Positions 10,941-23,695 of a DNA stretch of 64,000 bases are shown piece after piece (the stretch's first letter is position 1; every line of letters begins with the position of its first letter). Source of the stretch: Maratus speciosus (taxonomy: Eukaryota > Arthropoda > Arachnida > Araneae > Salticidae); assembly GCA_963932465.1 (NCBI GenBank), contig OZ010788.1, positions 200,138,559 to 200,202,558 of the forward strand. Reading direction: 5' to 3'. The notes beneath the pieces were generated by a model, which did not search any database, was not told the origin of the DNA, and was given only the letters and a program-made list of their open reading frames with translations. The translations under genes and the position numbers were made by a program.

Positions 10941-11852
10941 TGCAGAGTGTAAACATTGTAAACACGTTTTACTTTTATAGATGAAATTGTCGATATGCTT
11001 TTATATACGTCATATTCCTCGATCGAAGCGTTACATCTTTCTATGTTTAAGATTGACGAGTATCTTTTTTTTTTCATTCTCTCCATCCGAGAAAACGAGT
11101 TTACTATTAGTTAATAATAATTAGAAAAGAAAAACAGACGTTTCTATAATAACGGATAAAGTTTGACAGAGCTTTCGCATTTTGATGAACCGTCATAGCT
11201 GAAATCATTAAATTGCCACATGCAGTATCCCAGAGACCACAAGAATTGACAGCATATCTTTACGTGGGTTACGATATTTAGCACAGACCAAAAGCTTACG
11301 TTGAGAAGTAAAATAAAGTGAATAGATAAATATTAACTTTTTGGGCGTGACATTGTTAAAGACTATATTTCAATGGTGTCACAAAATGCAATTCATTTAT
11401 CTACACGAATATATTTTCTACTCAATATTAAAAACAATCTGGAAAATATTTGGCTGATTTAAAAATAACAGAAAGGGATAAGGATTTAAAAGAAAATTGC
11501 TATATTTTATGCTTTAGAATACATATAAGATATCTGTATATGTAATAGCATATGAATATTTCAATTAAATATCAAACTAAATTTCCTTCTATATCATTCT
11601 AATAATTCTAATATATTAATTTAAATAGCGGATTTACGCACCAACACGTACGAAATATAGCGCCATTTTAAAAATTTCCAACATAATTCAAATTTTTTTT
11701 CCATTACTCTTTTCTTTTCTATTAATTTTTTCTTTCATTTTGTCAACACTTTCTTTTGTTCATGTGCTCCTCTGTGACTGATGTATTCCTTTCAGCTAAC
11801 GCCACCTGTCACATTCGTTGCAAGTTCTCTTCTCTGGGTCATTCCATGTCAG
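10941..11852. other. No feature recognised
   Basis: AT-rich sequence between two large palindromic structures, without recognisable coding or repeat structure. Confidence 0.4.
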
Positions 11853-12920
11853 TTCAGGCAGGCATGTAACCCACCATCACAGATTTTGATGAAACTGCTG
11901 GTGTTTGTTCCTATTAATAAGATATAATCACCAGTATTTTTTTTTTTTTGCTCCTTGGTCAAATAGTTTCTGAGAAAAAAATTGTCAAAATTTTGAAGAA
12001 CTACCGTCAGTTGGCATTCTTGACTGCTCGGTTTTCAAATGTAGCATGACATAAATATGATCATATTTCTATATCTACTCTACAAATCATCTTCAAATAA
12101 TTTATGCATAATATATAGGGTACGCCGTTAATGGGGAAAAAAACTGTTACGCTTATAACATTTTAAGTGTGTCTAAAAAAATGTTTAAACTTTGAAGTCA
12201 TGAATTTTTTATGAAAAATAATGCATTAACTAAAAAAGCATTATCAACAAAAGGCGGTATTTTTATTAAATTTATTTTTTGTGGGGGATATACTTAAAGG
12301 TGTCTTTTACCTGATTCTGAAATAAAAATAGTGGGATTTTGGGTGTTTTTAGTAGTATTTCCTATTTAAAAATATTTTGAGGCGTATTTCAAATCAAATC
12401 AAGCAGAGTCATTCCATGTCAGTTCGCCTAAGACATTTAATTCACTGTCACAAATTTCAATGAAACTGGGTATGTTTATAGCTCATTTTAAGATGTAATC
12501 ACCTTGATCCTAAGTAAAATATTTTTTAAGATAAAAAAATATCTAAATATTGAAATTTTTAAAAAAATGTTTTTAATGACGGATCTATATTTAAATACTG
12601 CATAAAAAAAAAATCCATTTCAATATAAAATCACTAAATAAGTTTCAAATAATGTATATGTGACAAATAACGTAGACAGATTATTATTTATTGTTGTTTG
12701 TCATGTTTAAACACTAAGAGTGTGTTTAATCTTGTGAATTTTTAAAATCAAGAATTTTATGAAAAATAATGTGTTAATCAAAAATTTATTATTAACCGAA
12801 GGCAGGCAGTTATTACTTTTTTTTAATTGTACGTAAAAATATCTTTTCAATAGTTATAAAATAAAAATAGTGAAAATATGAGCAATTTTAACAAAATTTT
12901 CATAAAATGTGAATGTTTAA
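11853..12920 (+). repeat. Left arm of a 4-kb inverted array (two ~530-bp units)
   Basis: Units start TCATTCCATGTCAGTT at about 11850 and 12411. Shared segments in order: TGATGAAACT or CAATGAAACT, AAGAT(A/G)TAATCACC, a TTTTTTAAGAT or TTTCTGAGAAAAA stretch, AATAATG(C/T)(A/G)TTAA, and AAATAAAAATAGTG. No open frame of note. Confidence 0.8.
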
Positions 12921-14399
12921 TGATAAATATCGAAGCTTTTTATGCTAAGATGTACTATAATGACTACGATTTCGTGTATTGCTACTCTTGACTAAATATA
13001 ATACATACAATAATAAAATAACAAATATTATTTACAGCTATAAAAATTAAATTAAATAGTACCAGTTCCTTTACCAACACTACACTGCTCAACAGCCGAC
13101 TTAAAATCAACAGCCCATTCTTATTAAAAAATACTTTCAACTGTTCAAATAATAAATAAACTAAATTTAAAAATCTTAATACCAACTAATTATCTTAAGA
13201 CGATAATAATAACTAAACAACATAATAAATTTATAAATCAGCTTTTAATTGAAAATTCATGAAATGGTCGCTTTAAATGTTGCTGTTCATCGAGTCAATC
13301 AAAATAAATTATTAAAAAAAATAGTGAACCTAATATGCTGACTGCAATGACACTGCTAACAAAACTAATTAATTCATTACCATCTGAAATCAAACCCGAA
13401 AGATCAAAAAGAAAAAATCAGCTGTAGTGTGAATGTGACATACTCAGTTGTTGTTAAGATAGGAATGTCTTTGTGACATTTTCACCTGTACTTCAATAAA
13501 ATATAAACATGTACGCTTTTTTCATTCATCCAAATTAAGTAAAACAATTATAAAATTTTGTTGTGATTACACCAGATGTTAAATTTTTCGTTACATACTT
13601 TAGATAAGTTTTTTACTTTTAAATATTATTGACATAATATCATAAAATTTACCATATGTATTTTCTATAAGTGTATAAACAATATATATGCTTTATTAAA
13701 CATAAATGAATAATTTTTAAATAATTTGTTTGAGAACAGGGATATATATACACACACATATATATATATACATACAATATATTTTGAAAATCCATCTTTC
13801 AGCAATATTGTGATGAAATATATCAAATTACATATCATTAGAAACTGAATAAAGTTACAAAAGTGCAACTCATTAAGTTTTAAATAATTTTTTAGATATA
13901 GTTATTTGAAAGATATAAATTCGGATTATGCATTTTTTGCGTATATTTAAAGCACAATATGTCAAAATTTTCTTCAAAGGAGTGAAATTTTGTATTTTTT
14001 TCAATATTAGCAGCCAAATATGAGTTTAAAGATTAGGAGTACCATTTTGAAAATTTCTATTGGGCGGTGAGGAGCTAGTGATTTTTCTCTTTTTTTGAAA
14101 GGGATAATTGCTCTTCGTCCTAGAAGTTTTACTAAAAAACAATATTGTTTATTTTTTTCCTTAAGAAGCGAACATAAAAGATAATTTGAAAACTAAAATA
14201 AATGTACCGTAATTTCCGGTGTATAGCCCGCGGATCAAACAATCGTGTTTCGACACAGAAATTTTTTGAAATAAAATGTAACCTTTAGATCACGGTAAAT
14301 ATTGGTCTTCAAATACTGAATAAAATTTCTGGGTCCAAATTGAATTGTTTGATCTGCAGGCTATACACCCGAAATTACGGTATAAATAAAAATATTTCC
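12921..14399. other. Spacer of the inverted array
   Basis: Non-repeated AT-rich centre holding a (TA)n/(CA)n microsatellite at 13741-13777 and the MITE at 14205-14382. No coding signal. Confidence 0.5.
14205..14382. mobile_element. MITE with ~40-bp terminal repeats
   Basis: Starts TACCGTAATTTCCGGTGTAT and ends ATACACCCGAAATTACGGTA. The repeats continue inward through GCCCGCGGATCAAACAAT or its complement. 178 bp, no coding capacity, with TA as the outermost bases. Superfamily not resolved. Confidence 0.8.
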
Positions 14400-15920
14400 A
14401 GGGATGATACATTGGATAGATTTTACATCTGAAAATATTGATAATTTTAAATATGATTTAAATACTACTAAAACCAACCAAAATCCCACTAATTTTATTT
14501 CAGATCCAGTTATAATGTAGTATTATGTACAACTTAAAATTAAAAAATTAGTCATAGGAACTCCGCCTCTGATTGATAAAGCTTTTTTAATAATTTCATT
14601 ATTTTTTGAAAAATATTTTTGATTTCAAAGATTATACAATTTTTTAGACACATTTAAATATTTTTTAACATTACAGCAATATTTTTTTCATACTCTACAT
14701 ACATTAATTTACCTTGCTTAAATTATTTCAAGAAGATTTCTTTATTAGTTATTGAAATATGATTTTATATATAAAATGAGGGCTTTGAAAATTGAACAAT
14801 CATTAATGGCAACTCGTGGCAATTTTCCAAAACTTTGATAATTTTTCCTCATATTTTCACTATTTTTATTTTATACCCATTTAAAAGATATTTTTACGTT
14901 TCACCCTGCCTTCGGTTGATAATAAATTTTTGATTAACACATTATTTTTGACAAAATCCTTGATTTAAAAAATTCACAAGATAAAATACTCTCAACAAGA
15001 TATACACTTTTAGCGTTTAAACATGAGAAAAAACAAGAAATAATAATCTGCCAACATTATTTGTCGCATGTATATTATTTGAAACCTATTTAGTGATTTT
15101 ATATTGAAATGACTTTTTTTTTTTTTTAATGCAGTCTTTGAATATAGAACTGTCATTAAAAAAAATTTTAAACAATTTTTCAAAATTTTGATTTTTGTTA
15201 TCTTAAAAAAATATTTTACTTAGGATCAAGAAAATTAAAGGTGATTACGTCTTAAAATGAGCTATAAACAAACCCAGTTTCATTGAAATTTGTGACAGTG
15301 ATTAAATGGCTTAGGGGAACTGACATGGAATGACTCTGCTTGATTTGATTTGAAATGCACCTCAAAATATTTTTAATTAGAAAATACTACTAAAAACATC
15401 CAAAATCCCACTATTTTTATTTCAGAATCAGGTAAAGGACATCTTTAAGTATATCTCCCATAAAAAATAAATTTAATAAAAATACCGCCTTTTGTTGATA
15501 ATGCCTTTTTTGTTAATGCATTATTTTTCATAAAAAATTTACGACTTCAAAGTTTAAACATTTTTTTAGACCCCCTTAAAATGTTATAAGCGTAACAATA
15601 TATTGTTTTCATAAACTGCGTACCCTAAATATTATGCATAAATTATTTGAAGATGATTTGTAGAGTAGATACTGAAATATGATTATATATATGACATGCT
15701 ACATTTGAAAACCGAGCAGTCAAGAATGCCAACTGACGCCAGTTTTTCAAAATTTTGACAATTTTTTTCTCAGAAACTATTTCACCAAGGAGCAAAAAAA
15801 ATTATTGGTGATCATATCTTAATAGTAAGAACAAATACACGCAGTTTCATTAAAATCTGTGATGGTGGGTTACATATTGGTATTTTACTGCCTGATTTGA
15901 TGTGGAATGGCTGACTCTGT
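14400..15920 (-). repeat. Right arm of the 4-kb inverted array
   Basis: The complement of the left-arm units, in reverse order. AACTGACATGGAATGACTCT (15320-15339) separates two units, and a third, more diverged unit extends down to about 14400. Segment matches run through the whole arm, for example ACCGCCTTTTGTTGATAATG near 15484 against its complement near 12243. Confidence 0.8.
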
Positions 15921-16099
15921 CCTTTCTGTTCATTTGTGACCTTGTCCGCTTTCGGACACGTGTTTACTTTAGCTGATGATGGGCTGTTAAAATTTCCATT
16001 CCGAAACCCGTCCTGTGTGTTATTTTGTATTTTATGGTGAATTTAACAGAGTTTTATTTTACTAATTGTGGCTTATCGCCAGTTTTTCGGTGCTGTTTC

Positions 16100-16450
16100 A
16101 GCTATTCAAAAGAGTTTATGACTTCGATTTGTCGGTCCCGTCTGTCTATCCGTGCTCTAACTCACGTAAATATATTCGTATTACAAGATAAATTAAATAT
16201 ATTATTCAGGTTTACTATGGTATATTCAGTATTAAAAATGAAGTGTGTAGCATTTAGAGTTTGTTTACAGGAACACTCAAAAGATTTCCGTTACATTATT
16301 GTCCATAGGGAAAACCGTTTGCAATGTAATTTAACCAGTGTTACCTTATTTCAAACATATTAAAATTCATATAAATCACTGAAGCGCACAACAAAATGCT
16401 TAATGGAATTTATTATTCATTTATAGGGACACACAAAAGGATTCGGTAAG
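16100..16450 (+). mobile_element. Family A element, copy 2 (short)
   Basis: Matches copy 1 at AGAGTTTATGACTTCGATTT, GTC(C/G)GTC...GTCTATCCG, and the unit ends ACAGGAACACTCAAAAGATT (from 16268) and AGGGACACACAAAAGGATTC (16425). The terminal hairpin is decayed. Only about two units are present. The 112-codon frame here is a chance frame across the element. Confidence 0.6.
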
Positions 16451-17010
16451 AGAATTAAAGTACTGCCTACATTATAACGGACAAACGTATCTGTGCATAA
16501 CGCTGAATTTTGCGAATAGCAACACTTGCAGATGAAATTTCGCTTTTGCAATTTTCGCTACTGCGATTTTTTAAACTTCTAAAGATCGTACATTTTCAAT
16601 TTTTACACCATAGTATCGCAAAAAAAAAAAAAAAAAAAAAAATCTACTTTCAAATGCAATTAAAAAAAAATCTGTATCTTGACTGATTTATTATGGTTTT
16701 TAAAATGAATTTCATGCATGAATTTTTTTAATCTATCTGTATCGCATTCCGGCTCTATTACGGAAAAATTAAATTTGCACTTAAAACAATATAAATAGTT
16801 TAGCATTTGTCTCTGACTAATCTTTCTTAATGAAATTAAAACTTCAACAGTCTATTATATTAAAAAGTGACTGTCCGTTTGTATATCGCAGCTACTTCTC
16901 TTAAAATATTGAATGAATTCTATTTTTCAAGAAATTTTTCAGAAATACAATCTTATTTACACATATTCAAGCTTCAGGAATCAGCTTATTTTATAAAGCA
17001 ATAAAAAAAA

Positions 17011-18078
17011 AGTGCCCAGTTAAACTGATGGCATTGGGCTCACAGGCTATTCACACTAATTGTATATTATACTCTTATTTCAAAAAATAATGCCCCTAAA
17101 AAAATAAATGAATGGGGATTAGCCCCCGTTTCCCCTCTTTATACTTCACCAATGAATCTTCAAATCTAATCAGGGAAGCTCCTTAAAAAATAAACCGGTA
17201 TACCAAATTTGAAGCAAATCAGATCATTCTGCATGAAAAAACCATTTCGTTAAATTAAGGGGGATGTCTAACCCCTCCCCCCCCTTTTATACTTAACTAA
17301 TGAACCTCCAAACCTAACCAGGATAGCTCCTTATGACAATGAACATAGGAAAAAATATTAAAGTAAATTGGATAATTCTGCATGAAAATCCATTTATCTA
17401 AATTAAGGGGAGGAAACTGTCCCCCCCTTTCCTCCTTTTTACTTAACCAATGAGTCTCCAAATCTAATGAAGGAAGCGCCAGATCGAAATAAATTGGTAT
17501 ATCAAATGTGAAGAAATCGAATAATTCTGCACAAAAAAACCAATTTATCTGAATTAGGGATTGGGGGTAGCCCCGCTCCCCATTATACTTAACCAATAAA
17601 GCTCCAAATTTAATCAAGGTAGCTCCTTAACATAGCAAACCGGTATACCAAATTTGGAGAAAATCGAATAAAACTGCATGAAAAACAAATTTATCTAAAT
17701 TAAGGGGGGGGGGGGTCTAGCCTCCCTTTCCCCGTTTTATACTTAATAACTTATGAACTTCCATATCTAATTAAGGCAGCTCCTTAACATAATAAACCGG
17801 TATACCAAATTTGGACAAAATCGAAGAATTCTGCATGAAAAGCCCATTTATCTAAATTAAGGGGGGGGGGCTAGCCCCTTTCCCCCCTTTATACTTAACC
17901 AATGAACCCCCAAAAATTAATCAGGGAAGCGCCTTATCAGAATGAACCTAGAAAAAAAATTTGAAGCAAATCGGATGTTTCTATCAAGAGTTATCGCGTT
18001 ACGTACATACGTACGTACATACATACATACAGAACCGGCGGGCACATTAGCTCTCTGGCTTTGATAGCCTGTGAGATA
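17011..18078 (+). mobile_element. DINE/Helentron-like element, family B, copy 1 (six units)
   Basis: Starts AGTGCCCAGTTAAACTGATG and carries GGGCTCACAGGCTAT. It ends in a GTACATAC-type microsatellite (about 18001-18031), then GCGGGCACATTAGCTCT and ATAGCCTGTGAG. GCTCACAGGCTAT near the start and ATAGCCTGTGAG near the end are subterminal inverted repeats. Between them are six ~150-bp units marked by ATTTATCTAAATTAAGGGG and CCAATGAAC...AAATCTAATCAGGGAAG. Subterminal repeats, ~150-bp units and a microsatellite are the DINE-1/Helentron layout. Frames read through the units are not genes. Confidence 0.7.
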
Positions 18079-18200
18079 AAAACTCATCTGTCTACTCGAA
18101 TATTTAGATAAATTCCATTGACGTAAAAAAAAAAAAAAATCATCCTAGCTTTTCTAATTTAATTTAAAGTAGAAAGAAAAACATATTTTCAAATATTTCT

Positions 18201-18428
18201 TTAACCTCTTCGCTCCCTGGCTCTCCAAATGGGGACCTCCGTTTTGTTCCATTTAATTAATGGTACTGGAACATAATTACAATTTAGATATCAGAATGAT
18301 ATGTTTCGAAGTCTAAGATTCGAACTAATACAAATAAAATAAAAACTTGCTCCGAAGTCAAATAGGAGAAGAAAAAAATTAGCAATAATTAATAATGCTG
18401 CATTAATACTCAGTAGCGAAGAGGTTAA
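18201..18428. mobile_element. TTAA-flanked element (228 bp)
   Basis: Ends are TTAACCTCTTCGCT and AGCGAAGAGGTTAA, 14-bp perfect inverted repeats including TTAA. Confidence 0.75.
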
Positions 18429-19499
18429 GATAGCGATTAAAATTTTTCACAAGAACATTACAAACAAAATATTTTAGCGAGAAAAATTATATTTCTCTAA
18501 GCATTTATTTTAAGTCATAAATATAAAATGCTTTTAAATAAATTTACCAAAACAAAGTCATTTTTGTATACGTTCACCCAGATGACGTCATTTCTATCAG
18601 CTACGAAATTAGAAGTCAAATCTTGGAAGAACGAAAAGCTTCTGGGGAATACTTATATACTTATAGAATATGTCCATTTTTATTGGGAAAGTTTTTAACT
18701 TAAATTATAAATATAATTTAGTATTTGAACTATTGTATTTAATAAAATTAATACTATAATTCCCTTCTAAATTTACAATAAAGTTAAATTTGCCCAAACA
18801 ATAGAATGATCTCATGGTATTCAAAACCAACACATCGGGTTTCTACGCAACTAGTGAGTGATAAGTGCTGGAAGTACGTTTTCAGATGTGGTATGAGTTT
18901 TTAAGTTTAACTATTTTCTTTTTCATATTACCTGGCGTTTTTATAACTTCTGTAAATCATATACAGAGCTACACAAAATAATTCGAAGAGGACGAATAAT
19001 TATATTTTCTTAAATTAAAAACACTTTTAATACTTGTTTAACACAGAGAGCCCTTTCCTTTAAAATAATATTTAGCTTCAAATGGTTTTTGAGTTTCTAC
19101 ATTTTTAGCCATTTTTTTTACATCTTTTTAAAAATAGCAAATTATCATGATTTTAGAGACCGCAAGATCTGAATGGAGGCTTGCGAGTATAGCTCGGAGG
19201 GGCAGAGACCTGTAGTGAAGTCTTAAAAACATTAGTAGCTTAGTTACATATTACATTTCGTTTATGGTATGAAAAATAATGCTATAACTTATATAGAAAT
19301 AAAAATTCATCTCAATTTAAATAATAATTCATTCAAAATACATAAAAAACAATAACCAGTGCATAAATTTACCCAGCATCAAGTTAAGTAATCGTATTTT
19401 GATTCATATTTCTTCTGGTAAGAAAAAAATAATAATTCAACAATATCAGTAATATTTTTAATATTTTTTAATAGATATACTGGAAAAATGGTCATTCAT
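18429..19499. other. Mostly unassigned; one fragment resembling family A
   Basis: CATATACAGAGCTACACAAA at 18958-18977, followed by ATAATTCGAAGAGG, resembles a family A unit end. Otherwise AT-rich with no recognised feature. Confidence 0.4.
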
Positions 19500-19710
19500 T
19501 TAAAGGCGGTAGGATATTATATGCCACACTTAATTTTAATCCCCAAATGCCATAATGGCACCAGAATTTCGAAATCGAATTTTGTTTTTATAATGTACGT
19601 TAAAAAAGGCTTTTACATACATTTTCAAATACATTTATTCGTAAATACTAGCGTCATTCAATCGTTTCAACATTTTAGCAACAGATGTACTTTGCGTCTG
19701 AAAGGATTAA
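19500..19710. mobile_element. TTAA-flanked element, diverged
   Basis: TTAAAGGCGG at the left and CTGAAAGGATTAA at the right. The interior ATGCCATAATGGCACCAGAA matches the element at 47492-47707. It directly precedes the ~320-bp satellite. The 77-codon frame across it has no support as a gene. Confidence 0.6.
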
Positions 19711-21120
19711 GAAAATTTTAAATGTTTTCATTCATATTTATATATTTTGTTTTAAATATCATTTTTTTAACTTTTGTTTTATCTCCTATAAAATAACTAA
19801 TCAAACTCACTAACAGGCCAATTATAGACTAATATTTGTTTAAAGAATATACGAGCATCAATTTAAGTAATTGATATTTTTCTTTTTTTTTTCTTCATTT
19901 TTAAGTCTTTGCATATTTTTTTATATTTTTAATAGTTTCTCAATTAACTCAATATAATGAAAAATATCCTTTTATGACATATTTTTAACAACTTATTTTT
20001 TCATCCAGATATATTTTGCTGCTTTAATTGCAGAGATGTGTAATCATTCATTTTTATATATTTTGTTTTAAATATCCTTTTTTAATTTTTGTTTTATCTT
20101 CTATAAAACTAAATAATTAAACTCACTAACATGCCAATTACAGACTAATATTTGTTTAAAGAATATACGAGCATCAATTTAAGTAATGATGTAATTGATA
20201 TTTTTCTTTTTCTTTCTTCATTTTAAGTCTTTGTAACTTTTTTTTATTTTTATTTTTAATAGTTTCTCAATATAATGAAAAATATCCTTTTATGACTGAT
20301 TTTTAACGACTTATTTTTTCATCCCGTTTTATATATTCTACTGCTTTAATTGTACAAATGTGTAGTCCTTCATTTTTATATATTTTGTTTTAAATATCCT
20401 TTTTTTAATTATTGTTTTATCGCCTATAACACCAATACTCAAACTCGCTAACAGCTCAATTACAAATTAATATTCCTTTAAAGAAACTCACTAACATGCC
20501 AATTACAGATTAATATCTGTTTAAAGAATATACGAGCATTAATTTAAGTAATGACGTAATTGAATTTTTTTTTTTTTTCATTTTTAAGACTTTGTAAATT
20601 TCTTTTTTGATATTTTTAAGTTTCTTAAGTAATTCAATATAATGAAAAATATCCTTTTATGACTTATTTTTAACGACTTATTTTTTCATCCAGTTATATT
20701 TTGCTGCTTTAAACGTAAAAATGTGTAATCATTCATTTTTATACATTTTGTTTTAAATATCCTTTTTTAATTTTTGTTTTTATCTCCTATAAAACCAATA
20801 CTCAAACTCACTAACAGGTCAATACAGACTAATATTCTTTTAAAGAATATACGCGCATCAATTTAAGTAATTATGTAATCAATATTTTCCTTTTTCTTTC
20901 TTCAGTTTTAAATCTTTGTAATTTTTTTTTTGATATTTTTAATAGTTTTTAGAGTAAATGAAAAATACCCTTTTATGACTGATTTTTAACGACTTATTTT
21001 TTCATCCCGTTTTATATATTCTGCTGCTTTATTGTCACAAATGTGTAATCATTCATTTTTATATATTTTGTTTTAAATATCCTTTTTAATTTTTGTTTTA
21101 TCTCCCATAAAACCAATACT

Positions 21121-21860
21121 ATAATTGCGGGGGCGCTATAATTGCGATGTCTCTACCATTTTCATTATTGTACCATCGAAAATTGTATGAAGTTATGCAT
21201 AGAATTGAACCAAATTTTTTGTGCAAGTTTCTGGCTATGGCAAACAAGTCCTCCCTGAATTAAAAAAAAAAAAAATCTGCCGGAAGGAGGCGTTGTAATA
21301 GTGATGTTTGTGCAATTTTCTTTATTGTACCATCGAAAAGTGTATAAAATTATGGATACAATTGAACCAAATTTTTTCGTGCATGTTTTTGGCTTTGGCC
21401 AACAGGTAATTTGAAATATTACGCGGTAAATGGGCTCTGTGATAGCGATTTTTATATCCTTTTTTTGATTTTTTGTAGTTCTGTTGTCCATCGGCGGCTT
21501 TCCCCTCGTGGACATTTAGCTCCTATACCGCAAGGTTGGCTGTCCACGAGTGGGTGATTTTTGTGATTTCTGTCCATCGGCGGCTCGTGCAGAGGCAGGA
21601 ACTCGTTTTTCGCTAAGCCGGCTATTTGCAAATATCTGATAACAACAGAATAAGGAAAAACTATTAATTTTAACAAATATCATGATATTGATTAACTCGA
21701 TTTTAGTCCGTTTAATTGAGTGAAGCAGAAACTTAAGCTGAAAATCAAAGTTGGGATAGTATAAATAAAAATATTGAAGTGATAACATGCGTAACTAGTT
21801 TTTGAAATATTATGTATAAGATAGAAGAAAGTTTTAGGATTGGCACATCCAACTAGTTTT
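21121..21860. mobile_element. 740-bp insertion flanked by a ~33-bp direct duplication
   Basis: Interrupts a satellite unit. The satellite segment TGTTTTATCTCC...ATAAAACCAATACT occurs just before (21088-21120) and just after (21861-21892) the insert, while other units have it once. The insert has its own direct repeats: TTATTGTACCATCGAAAA near 21165 and 21322, and TGTCCATCGGCGGCT near 21486 and 21568. Frames inside are short and unrecognised. Confidence 0.6.
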
Positions 21861-22969
21861 AATTTTGTTTTATCTCCTATAAAACCAATACTCAAACTCT
21901 CTAACAGGTCAATTACAGACTAATATTCCTTTAAAGAATATACGAACATGAATTTAAGTAATTATGTAATTAATATTTTTCTTTTTCTTTCTTCAATTTT
22001 AAGTCTTTGTAAATTTTTTTGATATTTTTAATAGTTTCTTGAGTAACTCAATATAATGAAAAATACCCCTTTATGACTGATTTTTAATGACTTATTTTTT
22101 CATCCCGTTTTATATATTCTGCTGCTTTAATTGTACAAATGTGTAATAATTCATTTTTATATATTTTGTTTTAAATATCTTTTTTATAATTTTGTTTTAT
22201 CTCCTATAAAACCAATGCTCAAACTCACTAACAGGTCAATTACAGACTAATATTCCTTTAAAGAATATACGAACATGAATTTAAGTAATTGTGTAATTCA
22301 AATTTTTCTTTTTCTTTCTTCAGTTTTAAGCCTTTGTAAATTTTTTTGATATTTTTAATAGTTTCTTGAGTAACTCTACATAATAAAAAATATCCTTTTA
22401 TGACTGATTTTCAACGACTTATTTTTTCGTCCCGTTTTTTATATTCTGCTGCTTTAATTGTACAAGTGTGTAATGATTAATTTTTATATATTTTATTTTA
22501 AATATCTTTTTTTAAATTTTGTTTTACCTCCTATAAAACCAATACTCAAACTCACTAACAGGTCAATTACAGACTAATATTCCTTTAAAGAATATACGAA
22601 CATGAATTTAAGTAATTATGTAATTAATATTTTTCTTTTTCGTTCTTCAGTTTTAAGTCTTTGTAATTTTTTTGATAGTTTTAATAGTTTTTAGAGTAAC
22701 ACAATATAATGAAAAATACCCTTTTATGACTGATTTTTAATGACTTATTTTTTCATCCCGTTTTATATACTTTGCTGCTTTAATTGTACAAATGTGTAAT
22801 AATTCATTTTTATATATTTTGTTTTAAATATCCTTTTTTAATTTTTGTTTTATCTTCTATAAAACCAATAATAAAACTCGCTAACAGGCTAATTATAGAC
22901 TAACATTGGTTTAAGAAATTTTCGAGCAACAATTTCAGTAATGATGTAATTGATATTTTTCTTTAAATA

Positions 22970-23535
22970 TACTATATGAACTTTAAAAGTTCATTGTTTT
23001 ACTTAAAAGGTGACTAAAAATAATAGAGATGTTACAAGTTAAAAATGTGCGTTTTATTTAAAACTTCTTAGCACTTTCAAGCTTTTCCAAGATCTTCATC
23101 AGAGAATATTTTAATAATTAATTGCTGTTTATTTATACAAACACAGCAGTTCGTTTTGAAAATGACAAAGCCAATAATCATTAGAGTTGAAAATAGAAGT
23201 ATATATAAACAGCAATTAGCTATTCAAATATTCTCTGATGAGGAGCTTGGAAAAGCTTGAAAGTACTAAGAAGTTTTAAATGAAACGAAGAGACGTGTTT
23301 GTATAAATCAACAGCGATTAGTTATTCAAATATTCTCTGATGAAGAGCTTGGAAAAGCTTGAAAGTACTAAGAAATTTTGAATAAAATGTATATTTTTAA
23401 CTTGTAGCTTCTCTTCGATTATTTTTAGTCACATTTTAAGTAAAACAGTGAACTTTTTAAAGTTCATATAATATATTTTATGTTTGAATCAAAGTGAAAT
23501 ATTGTGTTTCGTCTTATATGATATAATTTTATATT
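22970..23535. mobile_element. Fold-back element with three hammerhead-like cores
   Basis: Inverted arms: TATATGAACTTTAAAAGTTC...TTTTACTTAAAA...AAGCTT at about 22975-23085, and the complement at about 23356-23472. Three copies of CTGATGA-stem-GAAA occur, two direct (23235-23262 and 23337-23364) and one inverted (23075-23102). Each can pair AGCTT with AAGCT around GGAA. Inserted in the satellite. Inverted, partly tandem ends are known from Penelope-like retroelements, but no reverse transcriptase is seen here. Confidence 0.55.
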
Positions 23536-23695
23536 TCTCTTTTTCTTGTTTTTTCATTTTTAAGTCTTTGTAATTTATTTTTTTTTAAATATTTTTAACA
23601 GTTTCTACAGTAACTCAATATATTGGAAAAAATCTATTTATGGCTTATTTTTTCATCCAGTTTTATATATTCTGCTGCTTTAATTGGCAATGTTT

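Larger units (their letters stand above)
19715..23695. repeat. ~320-bp tandem satellite, about ten units with two insertions
   Basis: The marker TATATATTTTGTTTTAAATA, or a close variant, recurs at about 19741, 20055, 20376, 20738, 21058, 22157, 22485 and 22810. Each unit also has CTCACTAACAGG, AAAGAATATACGA, TTTAAGTAAT, AATATAATGAAAAATA and CTGCTTTAATTG. One unit near 20450 carries a ~40-bp internal duplication. Insertions occupy 21121-21860 and 22970-23535, after which a last partial unit ends near 23695. AT-rich and non-coding. Confidence 0.85.

Noticed and set aside
17297..17617. 106-codon minus-strand open frame
   Set aside because: It runs through two of the ~150-bp tandem units of the family B element; a repeat-derived frame, not a gene.
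19715..23695. CRISPR-like array
   Set aside because: The ~320-bp period without short conserved repeats and unique spacers, in an animal genome, is satellite DNA.
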